Shown here: piece after piece, positions 1-8,400 of the stretch
How positions within the stretch are numbered: position 1 is the first letter of the stretch
Layout of the letters: each line of letters opens with the position of its first letter
NCBI GenBank assembly: GCA_028684735.1
Contig: JAQUFI010000002.1
Span: forward strand, 1-31,527
Direction of reading: 5' to 3'
Source of the DNA: Bacilli bacterium
Lineage (GTDB): Bacteria; Bacillota_I; Bacilli_A; RF39; UBA660
DNA: 31,527 nt
Position numbers and translations under genes: made by a program
Notes under the pieces: model-generated
Database searches by the model: none
Told to the model about the DNA's origin: nothing
The model's input: only the letters and a program-made list of their open reading frames with translations

Positions 1-300
<300 letters not shown>

Positions 301-408
301 AAAAATAATCTTTTTTGTTTGAATTGATTTGTCCTAACTAGTATTTAAATTGACATTTTGCTCAGTTTTCAAAGATCATTCATTGCTTCTTTTTTGAAGC
401 GCATTAAC

Positions 409-437
409 AATATATCAAATGCGGCCTCATAAGTCAA
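409..437 (-). promoter_or_regulatory. rRNA promoter P1 (proximal)
   Basis: On the minus strand TTGACT (432-437) and TATATT (409-414) are separated by exactly 17 bp. Transcription would start near 402, about 100 nt before the 16S gene. Confidence 0.85.
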
Positions 438-508
438 GCACTTTTAGAATTTTTTACATTTTTTGCAAATCATTTGTTTTTAATGCTATTTGCCCAAAAC
501 GCACAACT

Positions 509-537
509 AATATATCAAAGCGAAACAAACAAGTCAA
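509..537 (-). promoter_or_regulatory. rRNA promoter P2 (middle)
   Basis: This is the second copy of the unit: TTGACT (532-537), a 17-bp spacer and TATATT (509-514) on the minus strand, exactly 100 bp upstream of P1. The core and part of the spacer match P3 closely. Confidence 0.85.
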
Positions 538-611
538 GCGTTTTTTTCACTTTTTTTCATTTTTTGCAATTTTGTTGTTTTTACAACCTTTTTGCTTCAA
601 AATGTACAATT

Positions 612-640
612 AATATATCAAAGCCAAAGAAACAAGTCAA
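612..640 (-). promoter_or_regulatory. rRNA promoter P3 (distal)
   Basis: This is the third copy: TTGACT (635-640), a 17-bp spacer and TATATT (612-617) on the minus strand, 103 bp upstream of P2. Confidence 0.82.
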
Positions 641-769
641 GCAAATCTTACGACAAAAAATAATATTTTGTTTACTTTACATAAAAAGAGTAAAGATTAA
701 TTATACTCTTTCTATATATATAAGAGAAATTTATTCCCATCATTATTATATTCCAAAATAAAATATTAA

Positions 770-1312
770 TTACTTTTTTGCTTCTTCTTTTAATTCTTTA
801 TATTGAAAGTGATATATTTGATTATTTTTTTTATCAAACATAATTGTATCATTTTTATAATCCTCTATTAATTCATCTAATGCATGAACAATCACTCTGT
901 CTAAATCATCTGAATAGTTCATTATCTTTTTATGGTAATTATATTCTAATTTATCTAAAACCTTACGCTTACCATCCGGAAAGATTCTTAGATCTAAATC
1001 ATAATCTATATATTTAATGGTACCTTCTTCAATAATATAGGGTGTCGCAATATTACAGTAATAATATATGCCATCCTTTTTTAATTGGGCAATAATGTTA
1101 TACCACTTATCTTTAAAAAAATATAAGATCGCAGGTTCTTTTGTTTTCCATGTATTACCTTCCGATTCAGTAACCATTGTTCGATTGTTTCCAAAGACCA
1201 TATAATCTTTCTTAACATCTAATAAAATAGCTTCATCCCAAGCCCGATGAATCTTACCGTTGTGCTTATAACATTGGATTTGAAACTTATCGCCAATACA
1301 ATTCCTAATCAT
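770..1312 (-). CDS. DUF402 family nucleoside tri-/diphosphate phosphatase (YgaC/Ntdp-like)
   Basis: A 180-aa protein that closely follows the B. subtilis YgaC pattern: KHNGKIHRAWDEAILL, NRTMVTESEGNTW, then YYYCNIATP and IKYIDYDLDLRIFPDG. Family members hydrolyse nucleoside tri- and diphosphates with divalent metal, and the conserved Asp and Tyr residues of the DUF402 core are present. It is cytosolic and of normal family length (about 175-180 aa). The frame is open to 1354, but I chose the Met at 1312: it is preceded by AAGAAGTG, and the upstream extension would run into the ctpA terminator (1353-1378). It lies 130 bp upstream of the distal rRNA promoter on the same strand, with no evident terminator between. 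The family assignment is strong; the physiological substrate is unknown. Confidence 0.9.
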   Translation of the reverse strand: MIRNCIGDKFQIQCYKHNGKIHRAWDEAILLDVKKDYMVFGNNRTMVTESEGNTWKTKEPAILYFFKDKWYNIIAQLKKDGIYYYCNIATPYIIEEGTIKYIDYDLDLRIFPDGKRKVLDKLEYNYHKKIMNYSDDLDRVIVHALDELIEDYKNDTIMFDKKNNQIYHFQYKELKEEAKK

Positions 1313-1352
1313 CTTATCACTTCTTTCTTGTTTATTATAACATTTTAATGAC

Positions 1353-1378
1353 AAAAAACATTACTTTTTAAGTAACGT
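1353..1378 (-). terminator. Intrinsic terminator of the CtpA-like gene
   Basis: Stem 1358-1366 with 1370-1378 (one G-U pair), three-base loop, then a minus-strand U run (complement of 1353-1358). The first base of the gene's TAA lies in the stem. Confidence 0.8.
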
Positions 1379-2742
1379 TATTTAATTAAATATTTTATTG
1401 CTTCTTGCAACTGATTATCTGTTTCCTTACTAGGATTTTTATAATAATCATCACTTAATTTGATTTCAATATCTGGTTTAATTCCTACTTTATTAACCCA
1501 AGTGCCTTTAGGCGTTAACCACTTTTTAGTTGTCAATTTATATTTTTCATCACTAGGCAAAGTTAAAACCTCTTGAACAGTTCCTTTACCAAAACTAGTT
1601 TCTCCAATAATTGTTGTATTAGGATATTCATCTTTTAATGCACCCATCATGACTTCTGATGCTGAAGCACTAGTACCACTTGATAGGATTACAATTGGAT
1701 ACTTTTTAGTTATAAGACCAGTTGAATAAAACTTTTTAGTTTCTTCTTTTGTCTCTGTTTGATAAATAACATGACTTGTATCTAAAAATTGACTAATCAT
1801 ATTCGCTACAACTGATAGATGACCCCCACTATTATCCCTTAAATCAATAATTAAGGAATCAATTTTTTGTTCTTCTAACTTATTTAATTCCCTTTTAAAT
1901 TGATTAAAAGTATTAGCTGCAAACACATCAACACTTAAATAACCAATTTTTTGATTATTTTTTTCAAATATATCCGATTTAACTGACTGAATCGTTATTA
2001 ATTGACGATTAACTTTGACAGTTATTTCCTTTTCTTCTCTTAGGAGAGTTAGATTAAAACTAGCATCTTTCTGATCGGATACCATTTTAACAAAATCACT
2101 AGTAGTTGTATCTTCTAAAGTGATATCATTCATTTTCTTAATGATATCAAGTACTTTTATACCTGCTTTTTCAGCCGGTGAATTCTCTAAGACACGAACA
2201 ATAATAATATTGCCACTAGTATCATTAACTATTTCAACCCCAATCCCTTGAAAACTTCCTTCTAATGAAATAGAGGTAGAATTAGAGGCGTCATCCATAA
2301 ACGTTGAATAAGGATCATCCAAAGCATTAATAACTGATTCTAAAGCTTCTCTAAGTAACTCTTCTTGATCAACTTCACCATAATAATTTTCTATAATATA
2401 GTTATATTCTTTTAGAAAATTTTGAACTGAATCATCAACTTTTACAGCATCCTTTTTTCCTGGTTCATTAAACATTAGATAACTCATACCTAAAGTAACT
2501 AAGAATGTTAAAATCAATAGGCAGACTACTTCCAGTATATTAAATGGTGGATTAGTAGGTTTTAAAACCTTTTCTTCTTTTACTTTAGAAGACACAGTTT
2601 TTTTAGCAACAGAAGTCGTTTTTTTTGTCTTAACTTCTGCCTTCTCATCCTTAGGTTTTGGTTTTTTAAGAGGACTTGTCTTATTTATCTTTTCACCTTT
2701 CGGTTGTTTTTTTTCAACTGATTTGATGTTTTCTTTTTCCAT
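1378..2742 (-). CDS. S41 family C-terminal processing protease with PDZ domain (CtpA/CtpB-like)
   Basis: A 454-aa membrane-anchored serine protease. Order of parts: a very Lys-rich N-terminal tail (1-66), one transmembrane segment (about 68-91), an N-terminal helical region with ALDDPYSTFMD, a PDZ domain (about 155-245, GIGVEI and SPAEKAGIKVLD), then the S41 catalytic core. The catalytic Ser-Lys-Gln set is visible as S360 in SGTSASASE, K386 in SFGKGTVQ and Q390. CtpB-type enzymes cleave or regulate extracytoplasmic proteins; in Bacillus CtpB triggers sigma-K activation during sporulation, which may be relevant given the coat genes here, but that is inference. Translation starts after AGAGGTG. 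A TATGATATATT extended -10 lies at 2758-2768. The long basic cytoplasmic tail is unusual compared with CtpB. Confidence 0.93.
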   Translation of the reverse strand: MEKENIKSVEKKQPKGEKINKTSPLKKPKPKDEKAEVKTKKTTSVAKKTVSSKVKEEKVLKPTNPPFNILEVVCLLILTFLVTLGMSYLMFNEPGKKDAVKVDDSVQNFLKEYNYIIENYYGEVDQEELLREALESVINALDDPYSTFMDDASNSTSISLEGSFQGIGVEIVNDTSGNIIIVRVLENSPAEKAGIKVLDIIKKMNDITLEDTTTSDFVKMVSDQKDASFNLTLLREEKEITVKVNRQLITIQSVKSDIFEKNNQKIGYLSVDVFAANTFNQFKRELNKLEEQKIDSLIIDLRDNSGGHLSVVANMISQFLDTSHVIYQTETKEETKKFYSTGLITKKYPIVILSSGTSASASEVMMGALKDEYPNTTIIGETSFGKGTVQEVLTLPSDEKYKLTTKKWLTPKGTWVNKVGIKPDIEIKLSDDYYKNPSKETDNQLQEAIKYLIK

Positions 2743-2817
2743 TTTATCACCTCTTTAAATATATCATACTTATTATAATAAAGTCTATCTTCAATAAAAA
2801 TATATACATTTATTTAC

Positions 2818-2839
2818 AAAAAAATTGCTGAGCAATTTT
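2818..2839 (-). terminator. Intrinsic terminator of the 181-aa membrane protein gene
   Basis: Stem 2821-2828 with 2832-2839, loop of three, followed on the minus strand by seven U. The stop codon (2838-2840) overlaps the stem. Confidence 0.8.
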
Positions 2840-3383
2840 ATTTGGTTATAAGTTTTAATTGTTCAACTATTTTTTCTTTTCCTTCGTAAACATTGCTGAT
2901 CTTTTTATCTTTAACTTTTATTAAAGTACTCGTTTTTAATTTTAAATCTTCGATATTAGTTATCTTGACATTTGTTTCTTCACCCTTATATTTTAGGTTA
3001 AAAGAATTAGATAAATTACTTGTATATATTTTTTGACTATTTTTACTTTTATCGTTAATACTAAGATAAACATTATATAAATCTTTATAATTATCTTCAT
3101 CAGTTGTAACTAAAACATAATATTCTTTATAATTTTGATTAAATAAGTTACCTAATAAGATATCCTTATATTGAATTTCCACAATATTTTCTTCGTTGTT
3201 ATTACTACTTCTTTTTTCCTTTATTAACAAGGTTAAACCATAAACAACAAAAAATATGACAACAATAACTAATATTATTTGAATTAATCGTTTAATTTCA
3301 TTACTATTATCAACTGGTTTTTGATCGGTATTACGTTTCTTTTTAGCTGGTACTAATTTTGGTAAGTTTTTGTCCTTCTTCAT
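2838..3383 (-). CDS. Single-pass membrane protein, possible degenerate thioredoxin fold, function unknown
   Basis: A 181-aa protein with a basic cytoplasmic N-terminus, one transmembrane segment (about 33-54) and an extracytoplasmic domain of about 125 residues. I do not recognise a named family. The end of the domain (TSTLIKVKDKKISNVYEGK followed by an amphipathic helix) resembles the last strands and helix of thioredoxin-like domains, and YVLVTTDEDNYKDLYNVYL could be the first strand and helix; no cysteine is present, so redox activity is excluded even if the fold is right. It has an AT-rich extended -10 promoter (TATGATATAAT, 3399-3409) and its own terminator, so it is probably transcribed alone. 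The nearest analogues in the window are the proteins at 8393 and 10056. Confidence 0.75.
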   Translation of the reverse strand: MKKDKNLPKLVPAKKKRNTDQKPVDNSNEIKRLIQIILVIVVIFFVVYGLTLLIKEKRSSNNNEENIVEIQYKDILLGNLFNQNYKEYYVLVTTDEDNYKDLYNVYLSINDKSKNSQKIYTSNLSNSFNLKYKGEETNVKITNIEDLKLKTSTLIKVKDKKISNVYEGKEKIVEQLKLITK

Positions 3384-3417
3384 TTTATCACCATTCTTAT
3401 TATATCATATAAAAGTT

Positions 3418-3449
3418 AAAAAAATATGAAAAATAATTTTTTCATATTT
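3418..3449 (-). terminator. Intrinsic terminator of the lipoprotein gene
   Basis: A 12-bp stem (3422-3433 with 3438-3449), loop taat, and a minus-strand run of seven U (3418-3424). The stop codon (3448-3450) is partly inside the stem. Confidence 0.75.
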
Positions 3450-4443
3450 ATTTCATAACTGGAATGGAACTAATTGATGCAGCTACCATAACTAATTCTT
3501 CTTCAGTTAGAATATCAGAGATAATATAATATTCCATCCCATTACTAATCCAATTAATCGATGTATCTGATAAAGCACCAATTGTATCACCAATAACAGT
3601 CGGTTCACCATACATTGGAATAGTTACTAAATCTTTCGTAATTGATAACGTCTCTTGAACAAAAGTAAAGGCTTTATCACCACTAAAAGTTAACATAACG
3701 CGTTCGCCATCAGCTTTGGTAATCTTGTTCTGACTAGTAAGTTTAGTGTTTTCAGGAATATATAATGGATAGATAATATCATCAATCTTACTAACGGTTT
3801 CATCTAAAGCAATAGCAGAGTCCATATTTTCTTTTAAACTAAAGTAATTTTCATCGTAAGTTGCTTTTAAATCAATTTTATCGAAAGTCATTTTCATTTG
3901 CATATTATCATTTTCATCTAACACTTGAATTTCTTTAACATTAATTTTTTTATCTAAGACAACTTTTTGCTTAACTAGTTTTTTGTTATTAGGATAATTA
4001 ACCGAACTAACAAAAATATACTCATCTTCTGTTTTACTAAAGGTACGATTCTTATCATTTTTAATATCTTTTAGAATGGTTTGTAGTAAATATGCTTGGG
4101 AATTGTTATAAGGCCATTCACTCTGGAATTTAAAACTTTTGTTTAAAGATGGCGTTAAGACATAAACTCCATTTTCATTTTTTAAAATAATTTGTTCGTG
4201 ATTGTTTGTTTGATTAGTTAAGCTAACTCGAAAATTATCATCCTTACGATATGAGACTTCCACATCATAAATATAACTATTCTCGTTATTGACCATCTCT
4301 AAAACCCCAGTTAAATGATATGATTTAGAGTTATTAATACTTTTTTCAAAATCCTTCAGAACATCTTTTTCACTATCACCACCACATCCAATGACCAAAA
4401 AACAACTAAGAGCGATTACCAAACCTAATAAATTTTTTCTCAT
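3448..4443 (-). CDS. Lipoprotein, LolA/YdcC/GerS-like fold (putative)
   Basis: A 331-aa lipoprotein: hydrophobic signal peptide with the lipobox VIGC, Cys20 as the lipidated residue, then GGDSEKD. The body alternates short strands (SYHLTGVLEMVNN, YDVEVSYRKDDNFRVSL, KQKVVLDKKINVKEIQVLD, MKMTFDKIDLKATYDENYF), the pattern of the LolA/LppX fold seen in Firmicutes sporulation lipoproteins such as YdcC and GerS. A C-terminal part from about residue 225 (PLYIPENTKLTSQ, then GDKAFTFVQETL) resembles the DUF4367-type extension. It would be anchored on the outer face of the membrane. A GAGGTGAAAG ribosome site precedes the ATG. The fold assignment is from pattern only; the ligand and any role in sporulation are unknown. 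Confidence 0.75.
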   Translation of the reverse strand: MRKNLLGLVIALSCFLVIGCGGDSEKDVLKDFEKSINNSKSYHLTGVLEMVNNENSYIYDVEVSYRKDDNFRVSLTNQTNNHEQIILKNENGVYVLTPSLNKSFKFQSEWPYNNSQAYLLQTILKDIKNDKNRTFSKTEDEYIFVSSVNYPNNKKLVKQKVVLDKKINVKEIQVLDENDNMQMKMTFDKIDLKATYDENYFSLKENMDSAIALDETVSKIDDIIYPLYIPENTKLTSQNKITKADGERVMLTFSGDKAFTFVQETLSITKDLVTIPMYGEPTVIGDTIGALSDTSINWISNGMEYYIISDILTEEELVMVAASISSIPVMK

Positions 4444-4555
4444 TCTTTCACCTCATTTAGATTTCAATTAATTATATGGATATACTATTTCTTTTATGAA
4501 TGAATATTTATCTAATTTCGGTTAAAAATATAAACAGAGATGAAAGGAGAATTTT

Positions 4556-4753
4556 ATGGAGACATTACAAAAAACAGCTTTAGTAATCACCATCATTGGA
4601 GCCGTTAATTGGGGTTTGATTGGTATTGCTGATTTTAATCTGGTGGCTTATCTATTTGGGGAAGCAACAACAATCACTAGATTTGTTTATAGTTTAGTAG
4701 GTATCGCTGGATTAATAAACTTAGGAATTCTTTTTAATCATATTGAAAAATAA
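4556..4753 (+). CDS. DUF378 family small membrane protein (YuzA-like)
   Basis: A 65-aa protein with two transmembrane helices and the DUF378 hallmarks: AVNWGLIGIADFNLVAYLFG after the first helix and a second helix (FVYSLVGIAGLINLGILF). Full length for the family. Function is unknown in all organisms. A good ribosome site (AAAGGAG) precedes the ATG. The gene is divergent from the lipoprotein gene and convergent with cdaR, with which it shares a bidirectional terminator. Confidence 0.92.
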   Translation: METLQKTALVITIIGAVNWGLIGIADFNLVAYLFGEATTITRFVYSLVGIAGLINLGILFNHIEK

Positions 4754-4776
4754 AAAAGTAGCAAATGCTACTTTTT
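4753..4776. terminator. Bidirectional terminator between the DUF378 gene and cdaR
   Basis: Perfect 11-bp stem (4753-4763 with 4766-4776), of five A-T pairs plus gtagca. The cdaR stop TAG lies wholly within the right arm (4768-4770), and the last base of the plus-strand TAA is the first stem base. Confidence 0.85.
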
Positions 4777-6123
4777 AACTATTCTTAAAGTTATCTTCTT
4801 GGTTTTAGATAAGTATTCAATTCGTGGGTCAGTACCTGCAACCATAACTTCAACCTCATGTGTACCTTCACCAAGACCCTTTAAATCAACATAGGCCACA
4901 ATATCTTCAGCTTTGATATCGCGAATAACCGATTCAACTCCTTTAATATTAACTGAAACGGCAATATCATCTTGACTAACTGCACTAACTGTATAGTTAT
5001 CATTTAAATTACGACGTTCGATTTTTACATTCTTAATATCACGGTCAGTAACAACATCTAATTTAATCATAACTGTAATATTATTGACAGACATCGATTT
5101 AACACCAACAGGTTTAGTAAGTTCTAATTTCCATTGCTTATCAGCTTTTAAGTTAGTAACATCAATTTCTAATGGGATATAATTTAATTTAGATAAAACA
5201 TCTTCTAACCCATAAACTGTTACTTTAGACGAACTAGCCTCAATTGAACTAATCGCTTTACCAAAAGCAACATTACCAATTGGAATAACTTTAATTGGAA
5301 TTTCCTTACTAGGTGAAGTAATAACAATCTCTGCCGTTATTTCTGATGGAACAATCTCAATATCAACAACATTACCCTTTTGATCATAAGCCATTAAAGG
5401 GATATCTTTTAAGATATGAGTTCCCACTTCTTGCGTAACTAAATTATTGATATCAACTAAGGCCTTAACATTAGCTACCCTATCTAATTGATACTCAGCA
5501 CCCTTAATAACAACTTTATCAGTATCCAGTTTTACTTCTTCAATAACTAATTTTTCATCTAATTTATCTTGATTTAAAACATCTACTGCTAAACTACTTG
5601 ATTTTGATACTTTATCATAAATAATAACGGTCGCCACTGAAGGATTAACCATATATTCAAGATCAGTTAGAACTTGACTATATTTGATATTGACCTTATG
5701 TGTACCTGGTTTTAAACCAGTTAAATCAATCCTAATATCATATGATGGTGATTGCTTCGCAATAAACAAGTTTGTTTTACTACCAATTAAAGTAATATCT
5801 ACTGTTTCTGGTAGTCCTTCTATCACATACGCTTCTTCATTATAAATAACATTGACTGGTTGTGACTTTAAAACTTCAGCTGAATTTTCAAAGAAAGTAA
5901 CAACCTTTCGGTCAATCGCTATAAAAATAACAATCGCTAAAAATAATGAAATATATAATAATGTATTAGCTTTAGATAGCCAATTCTCAAATTTTTTACC
6001 TGATTTTTCAAACTTACTGGTAATCGTTAAAATTAATTTTGTAATTGGATTAATTATCTTAGTATCAACTAATTTACCAATACTTATGACAAGATTCTTA
6101 ATTATCTTTGCTATTTTCTTCAT
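4768..6123 (-). CDS. cdaR: YbbR-domain protein, regulator of the diadenylate cyclase CdaA
   Basis: A 451-aa protein with a basic cytoplasmic N-terminus, one transmembrane segment (about 55-71) and four extracytoplasmic YbbR repeats, recognisable by recurring units such as IRIDLTGLKPGTHKVNIKY and VAYVDLKGLGEGTHEVEV. CdaR binds the membrane cyclase CdaA and tunes c-di-AMP synthesis. Its ATG lies inside the end of cdaA (26-bp overlap) behind a long GAGGAGGAGGT ribosome site, implying translational coupling. The usual third gene of this operon, glmM, does not follow: transcription ends in a terminator immediately after cdaR. Confidence 0.93.
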   Translation of the reverse strand: MKKIAKIIKNLVISIGKLVDTKIINPITKLILTITSKFEKSGKKFENWLSKANTLLYISLFLAIVIFIAIDRKVVTFFENSAEVLKSQPVNVIYNEEAYVIEGLPETVDITLIGSKTNLFIAKQSPSYDIRIDLTGLKPGTHKVNIKYSQVLTDLEYMVNPSVATVIIYDKVSKSSSLAVDVLNQDKLDEKLVIEEVKLDTDKVVIKGAEYQLDRVANVKALVDINNLVTQEVGTHILKDIPLMAYDQKGNVVDIEIVPSEITAEIVITSPSKEIPIKVIPIGNVAFGKAISSIEASSSKVTVYGLEDVLSKLNYIPLEIDVTNLKADKQWKLELTKPVGVKSMSVNNITVMIKLDVVTDRDIKNVKIERRNLNDNYTVSAVSQDDIAVSVNIKGVESVIRDIKAEDIVAYVDLKGLGEGTHEVEVMVAGTDPRIEYLSKTKKITLRIVKK

Positions 6124-6925
6124 CGCTTACCTCCTCCTCTTCATCAACAACTACTTCTTTTTTAGGACGTAACTCTTCTAATAGCATTAACTTAAATTCA
6201 TCGACGGTTAAATTATAGTTTAATTCACCTGCTATAGCAATCGATAATCTTCCTGTTTCCTCTGACACAATCAAAGCAATACAATCGGTTTCTTCTGAAA
6301 TACCTAAAGCTGCACGGTGACGAGTTCCTAATCGCTTACTAATTCTTAAATTATCACTAGTTGGGAAAACAGCACCCGCACTCGTAATCTTATCTCCTTG
6401 AATAATTAACCCACCATCATGCAAAGGATTATTTGGGAAGAAAATAGTAATTAATAATTCACTAGATATATCCCCATATATCTTTTTTGATTTCTCAATA
6501 TAATCACTTAAACTATTATCTCTTTCGATAACAATTAAAGCGCCCATACGCATTTTCTTTAAGTATTCAACAGCACCCATAATTTCATAAACTACTTTTT
6601 CACGTTCATCAACTGTAAGTGTTTTATGTCTTCCTAATAATTGACTACGACCTAATTGCTCTAATACATTTCTTATTTCTGGTTGGAAAATAATAATTAA
6701 AGCAATTGGACCCCATTCAATTACATAGTCCAATAAAAAACTAATCGTAACTAAACTCAACAAATCACTAACTAGTTTTAATATAATAACAAAGACGATC
6801 CCTTTGAATAATAAAACCATCTTTACATTTTTTCTTAAATTCTTTAAAACATAATAAAGAACCATCCACACGATTAAGACATCAATTAATTTTTTTATAA
6901 ATAATACAATTCCATCAAAAGTCAT
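6098..6925 (-). CDS. cdaA: Membrane diadenylate cyclase CdaA (DisA_N domain)
   Basis: A 275-aa protein: three N-terminal transmembrane segments (roughly 5-28, 36-58, 60-80), QPEIRNVLEQLGR linker, then the DisA_N domain. The substrate-binding motif RHR is intact (GTRHRAA, 202-204). The DGA motif reads DGG (170-172, NPLHDGGLII), a conservative change at a normally invariant position. It condenses two ATP to c-di-AMP, a messenger controlling potassium and osmolyte uptake and cell-wall homeostasis. An acidic tail (EEEEEVSDEENSKDN-like, after 258) is a side-effect of the overlap with the cdaR ribosome site: GAG/GAA codons encode both. Promoter: extended -10 TATGATATAAT at 6956-6966. Confidence 0.95.
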   Translation of the reverse strand: MTFDGIVLFIKKLIDVLIVWMVLYYVLKNLRKNVKMVLLFKGIVFVIILKLVSDLLSLVTISFLLDYVIEWGPIALIIIFQPEIRNVLEQLGRSQLLGRHKTLTVDEREKVVYEIMGAVEYLKKMRMGALIVIERDNSLSDYIEKSKKIYGDISSELLITIFFPNNPLHDGGLIIQGDKITSAGAVFPTSDNLRISKRLGTRHRAALGISEETDCIALIVSEETGRLSIAIAGELNYNLTVDEFKLMLLEELRPKKEVVVDEEEEVSDEENSKDN

Positions 6926-7012
6926 AGTATTCCTCCATCTTTAATTACACATTAAATTATATCATATTTTCACATATTTAAGTATATAAATTTAATTTTT
7001 AATAAAATTGAT

Positions 7013-7037
7013 AAAAAAAGAATCGTTTAACGATTCT
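7013..7037 (-). terminator. Intrinsic terminator of the 261-aa gene
   Basis: Stem 7019-7026 with 7030-7037 (AGAATCGT pairs), loop TTA, then a minus-strand U run (complement of 7013-7019). The gene's TAG (7036-7038) begins in the stem. Confidence 0.85.
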
Positions 7038-7821
7038 AAAATTTCCAAACATCATCATCTTCTTCAACCGCTTCTGAACTAGGTTTTGTGCTTTGAAGTT
7101 TTTCAATATCAGGTAAAGTATCAGGGTTGGGAACAATATTAGCAATATCTTCAGGTTGGTTATCCACATCAATACTTGGATTAATATCATGTATTACTAA
7201 TGTTTCTACTTCTTCAGCAACAGCAGGTTGAATAGGAGTATCATTAACTACAGGATTTACCGGATCGGTAGTTGGCATATTAGGCATCACAGGTAATTCC
7301 GGATTAACTTCTACTAGATTAGTAGCTTCTATCGAAGGTTCCACTGCAACTGGCGCCACTGATTCAACGGTTGGTAAATCAGGCGTTACTTGTGGTTCTT
7401 CAGGAGTAATTTCCCCAATTGCTTCAACAGTTGTAGATTCAGCCTCATCATTTTTACCTTTTTTCTTTTTCTTTTCTTTTTTCTTTTTCTCTTTTTTAGG
7501 TTTCTCATTGGTTGGTTCTGGTTGAACTATAACTGCTTCTTCTTTTGGACTAGTCACTTCATTAGTAGGAACTTCATTATTGTCCACGTTTTCCCTTTGA
7601 CTTTTCTTTTCAGCAAGTTCTTTTTCTTTTTGAAGAGCTTTTTCAAGATTTTCTTGTCTTTCTTTTTCTCTTTGCTCAGCTTTTATTTTAGCTCGAAGCT
7701 CTCTTCTCTCAATACTCTTACGTCCAAAATCCGTCTTTTCAGCTAAATAACCAATAATAGTCATCAATATTACTATACCAATCACAATTACCCACACGAG
7801 ATTCTCTGTGATAAATTCCAT
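7036..7821 (-). CDS. Membrane-anchored charged protein with disordered Pro/Glu/Val-rich tail, function unknown
   Basis: A 261-aa protein with an N-terminal transmembrane segment (about 8-26), a predicted coiled coil of alternating charge (about 35-75), a Lys block (about 107-124, KKEKKKKEKKKKKGK), and a long low-complexity region rich in Pro, Val, Glu and Asn. It ends in a compact acidic-aromatic peptide, EEDDDVWKF, which looks like a short binding motif. I do not recognise the family. With a type-I or type-II single anchor it may tether cytoplasmic partners to the membrane; orientation is not certain. It sits just upstream of cdaA on the same strand but has its own terminator. Confidence 0.75.
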   Translation of the reverse strand: MEFITENLVWVIVIGIVILMTIIGYLAEKTDFGRKSIERRELRAKIKAEQREKERQENLEKALQKEKELAEKKSQRENVDNNEVPTNEVTSPKEEAVIVQPEPTNEKPKKEKKKKEKKKKKGKNDEAESTTVEAIGEITPEEPQVTPDLPTVESVAPVAVEPSIEATNLVEVNPELPVMPNMPTTDPVNPVVNDTPIQPAVAEEVETLVIHDINPSIDVDNQPEDIANIVPNPDTLPDIEKLQSTKPSSEAVEEDDDVWKF

Positions 7822-7893
7822 AGATATCCTCCTTATTCTTATATATACATATTACCATTTATAAAATACTTTTTCAACTTTTTTTACAATTAT

Positions 7894-8400
7894 TTATTCT
7901 TCTAAATATTTTTCACCCTTAAATGGTTCATTTCTAAGTAAATCATTATAGTCTTGCTGTCTTAATACTTCATATACCATAATAGCTACAGTATTAGCTA
8001 AATTAAGCGAACGAATATGATCGTTCATTGGTATTCGCATACAGTAATCTAAATAATCTTTTAAAATTTCTTTAGGTATTCCTGTACTTTCCTTACCAAA
8101 AATCAAATAAATATTTTCCTCTTTATTACTATAATCAAAAGACGTATGTGGTTTATGTCCATATCTTGTTAAAAAGTAATATGTACCTTTATTTTTTGAT
8201 AAAAAATCAGTGAAGTCATCATATAATTGATAATCACAATACTCAATATAATTAACCCCTGATCGAATCAAACTTTTTTCATTCATACTAAAACCAATTG
8301 GACGAATAAGATGTAATTTGGTATTAGTTCCCGCACAAGTACGCATAATATTACCTGTATTTTGAGGAATCTCTGGTTCAAACAAGACAACATTAATCAT
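7894..8400 (-). CDS. trmL: tRNA (cytidine/uridine-34 2'-O)-methyltransferase TrmL (SPOUT)
   Basis: A 168-aa SPOUT enzyme of normal TrmL length. Family blocks are visible in order: LFEPEIPQNTGNIMRTC near the N-terminus, the Leu-His-Leu-Ile-Arg-Pro segment, YLIFGKESTGIP for the knot, and MRIPMNDHIRSLNLANTVAI for the SAM-binding knot. It methylates the wobble ribose of tRNA-Leu using S-adenosylmethionine. Its start overlaps the end of the upstream gene by 8 bp, so the two are probably co-translated. Confidence 0.95.
   Translation of the reverse strand: MINVVLFEPEIPQNTGNIMRTCAGTNTKLHLIRPIGFSMNEKSLIRSGVNYIEYCDYQLYDDFTDFLSKNKGTYYFLTRYGHKPHTSFDYSNKEENIYLIFGKESTGIPKEILKDYLDYCMRIPMNDHIRSLNLANTVAIMVYEVLRQQDYNDLLRNEPFKGEKYLEE

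Larger units (their letters stand above)
301..769 (-). promoter_or_regulatory. rRNA operon leader and upstream region (no gene)
   Basis: This 469-bp stretch holds no convincing gene. It contains the 16S leader (about 301-402), with a small hairpin of gcttc (385-389) against gaagc (396-400), three tandem sigma-A promoters, and an AT-rich stretch beyond the farthest promoter (641-769) that could act as an UP element. The promoters sit in repeats about 100 bp long that also share flanking text, such as a T-rich segment with ttttttgcaa. Two short plus-strand open frames here are low-complexity by-products of these repeats. Confidence 0.85.

Noticed and set aside
419..761. Two overlapping plus-strand open frames upstream of the 16S gene
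   Set aside because: They lie in the tandem promoter repeats, are low-complexity Phe/Cys-rich, have no ribosome site and run antisense to the rRNA promoters.
7390..7746. Plus-strand frame rich in Phe opposite the Lys-rich gene
   Set aside because: It is the complement of the Lys/Glu-rich stretch and has no ribosome site.
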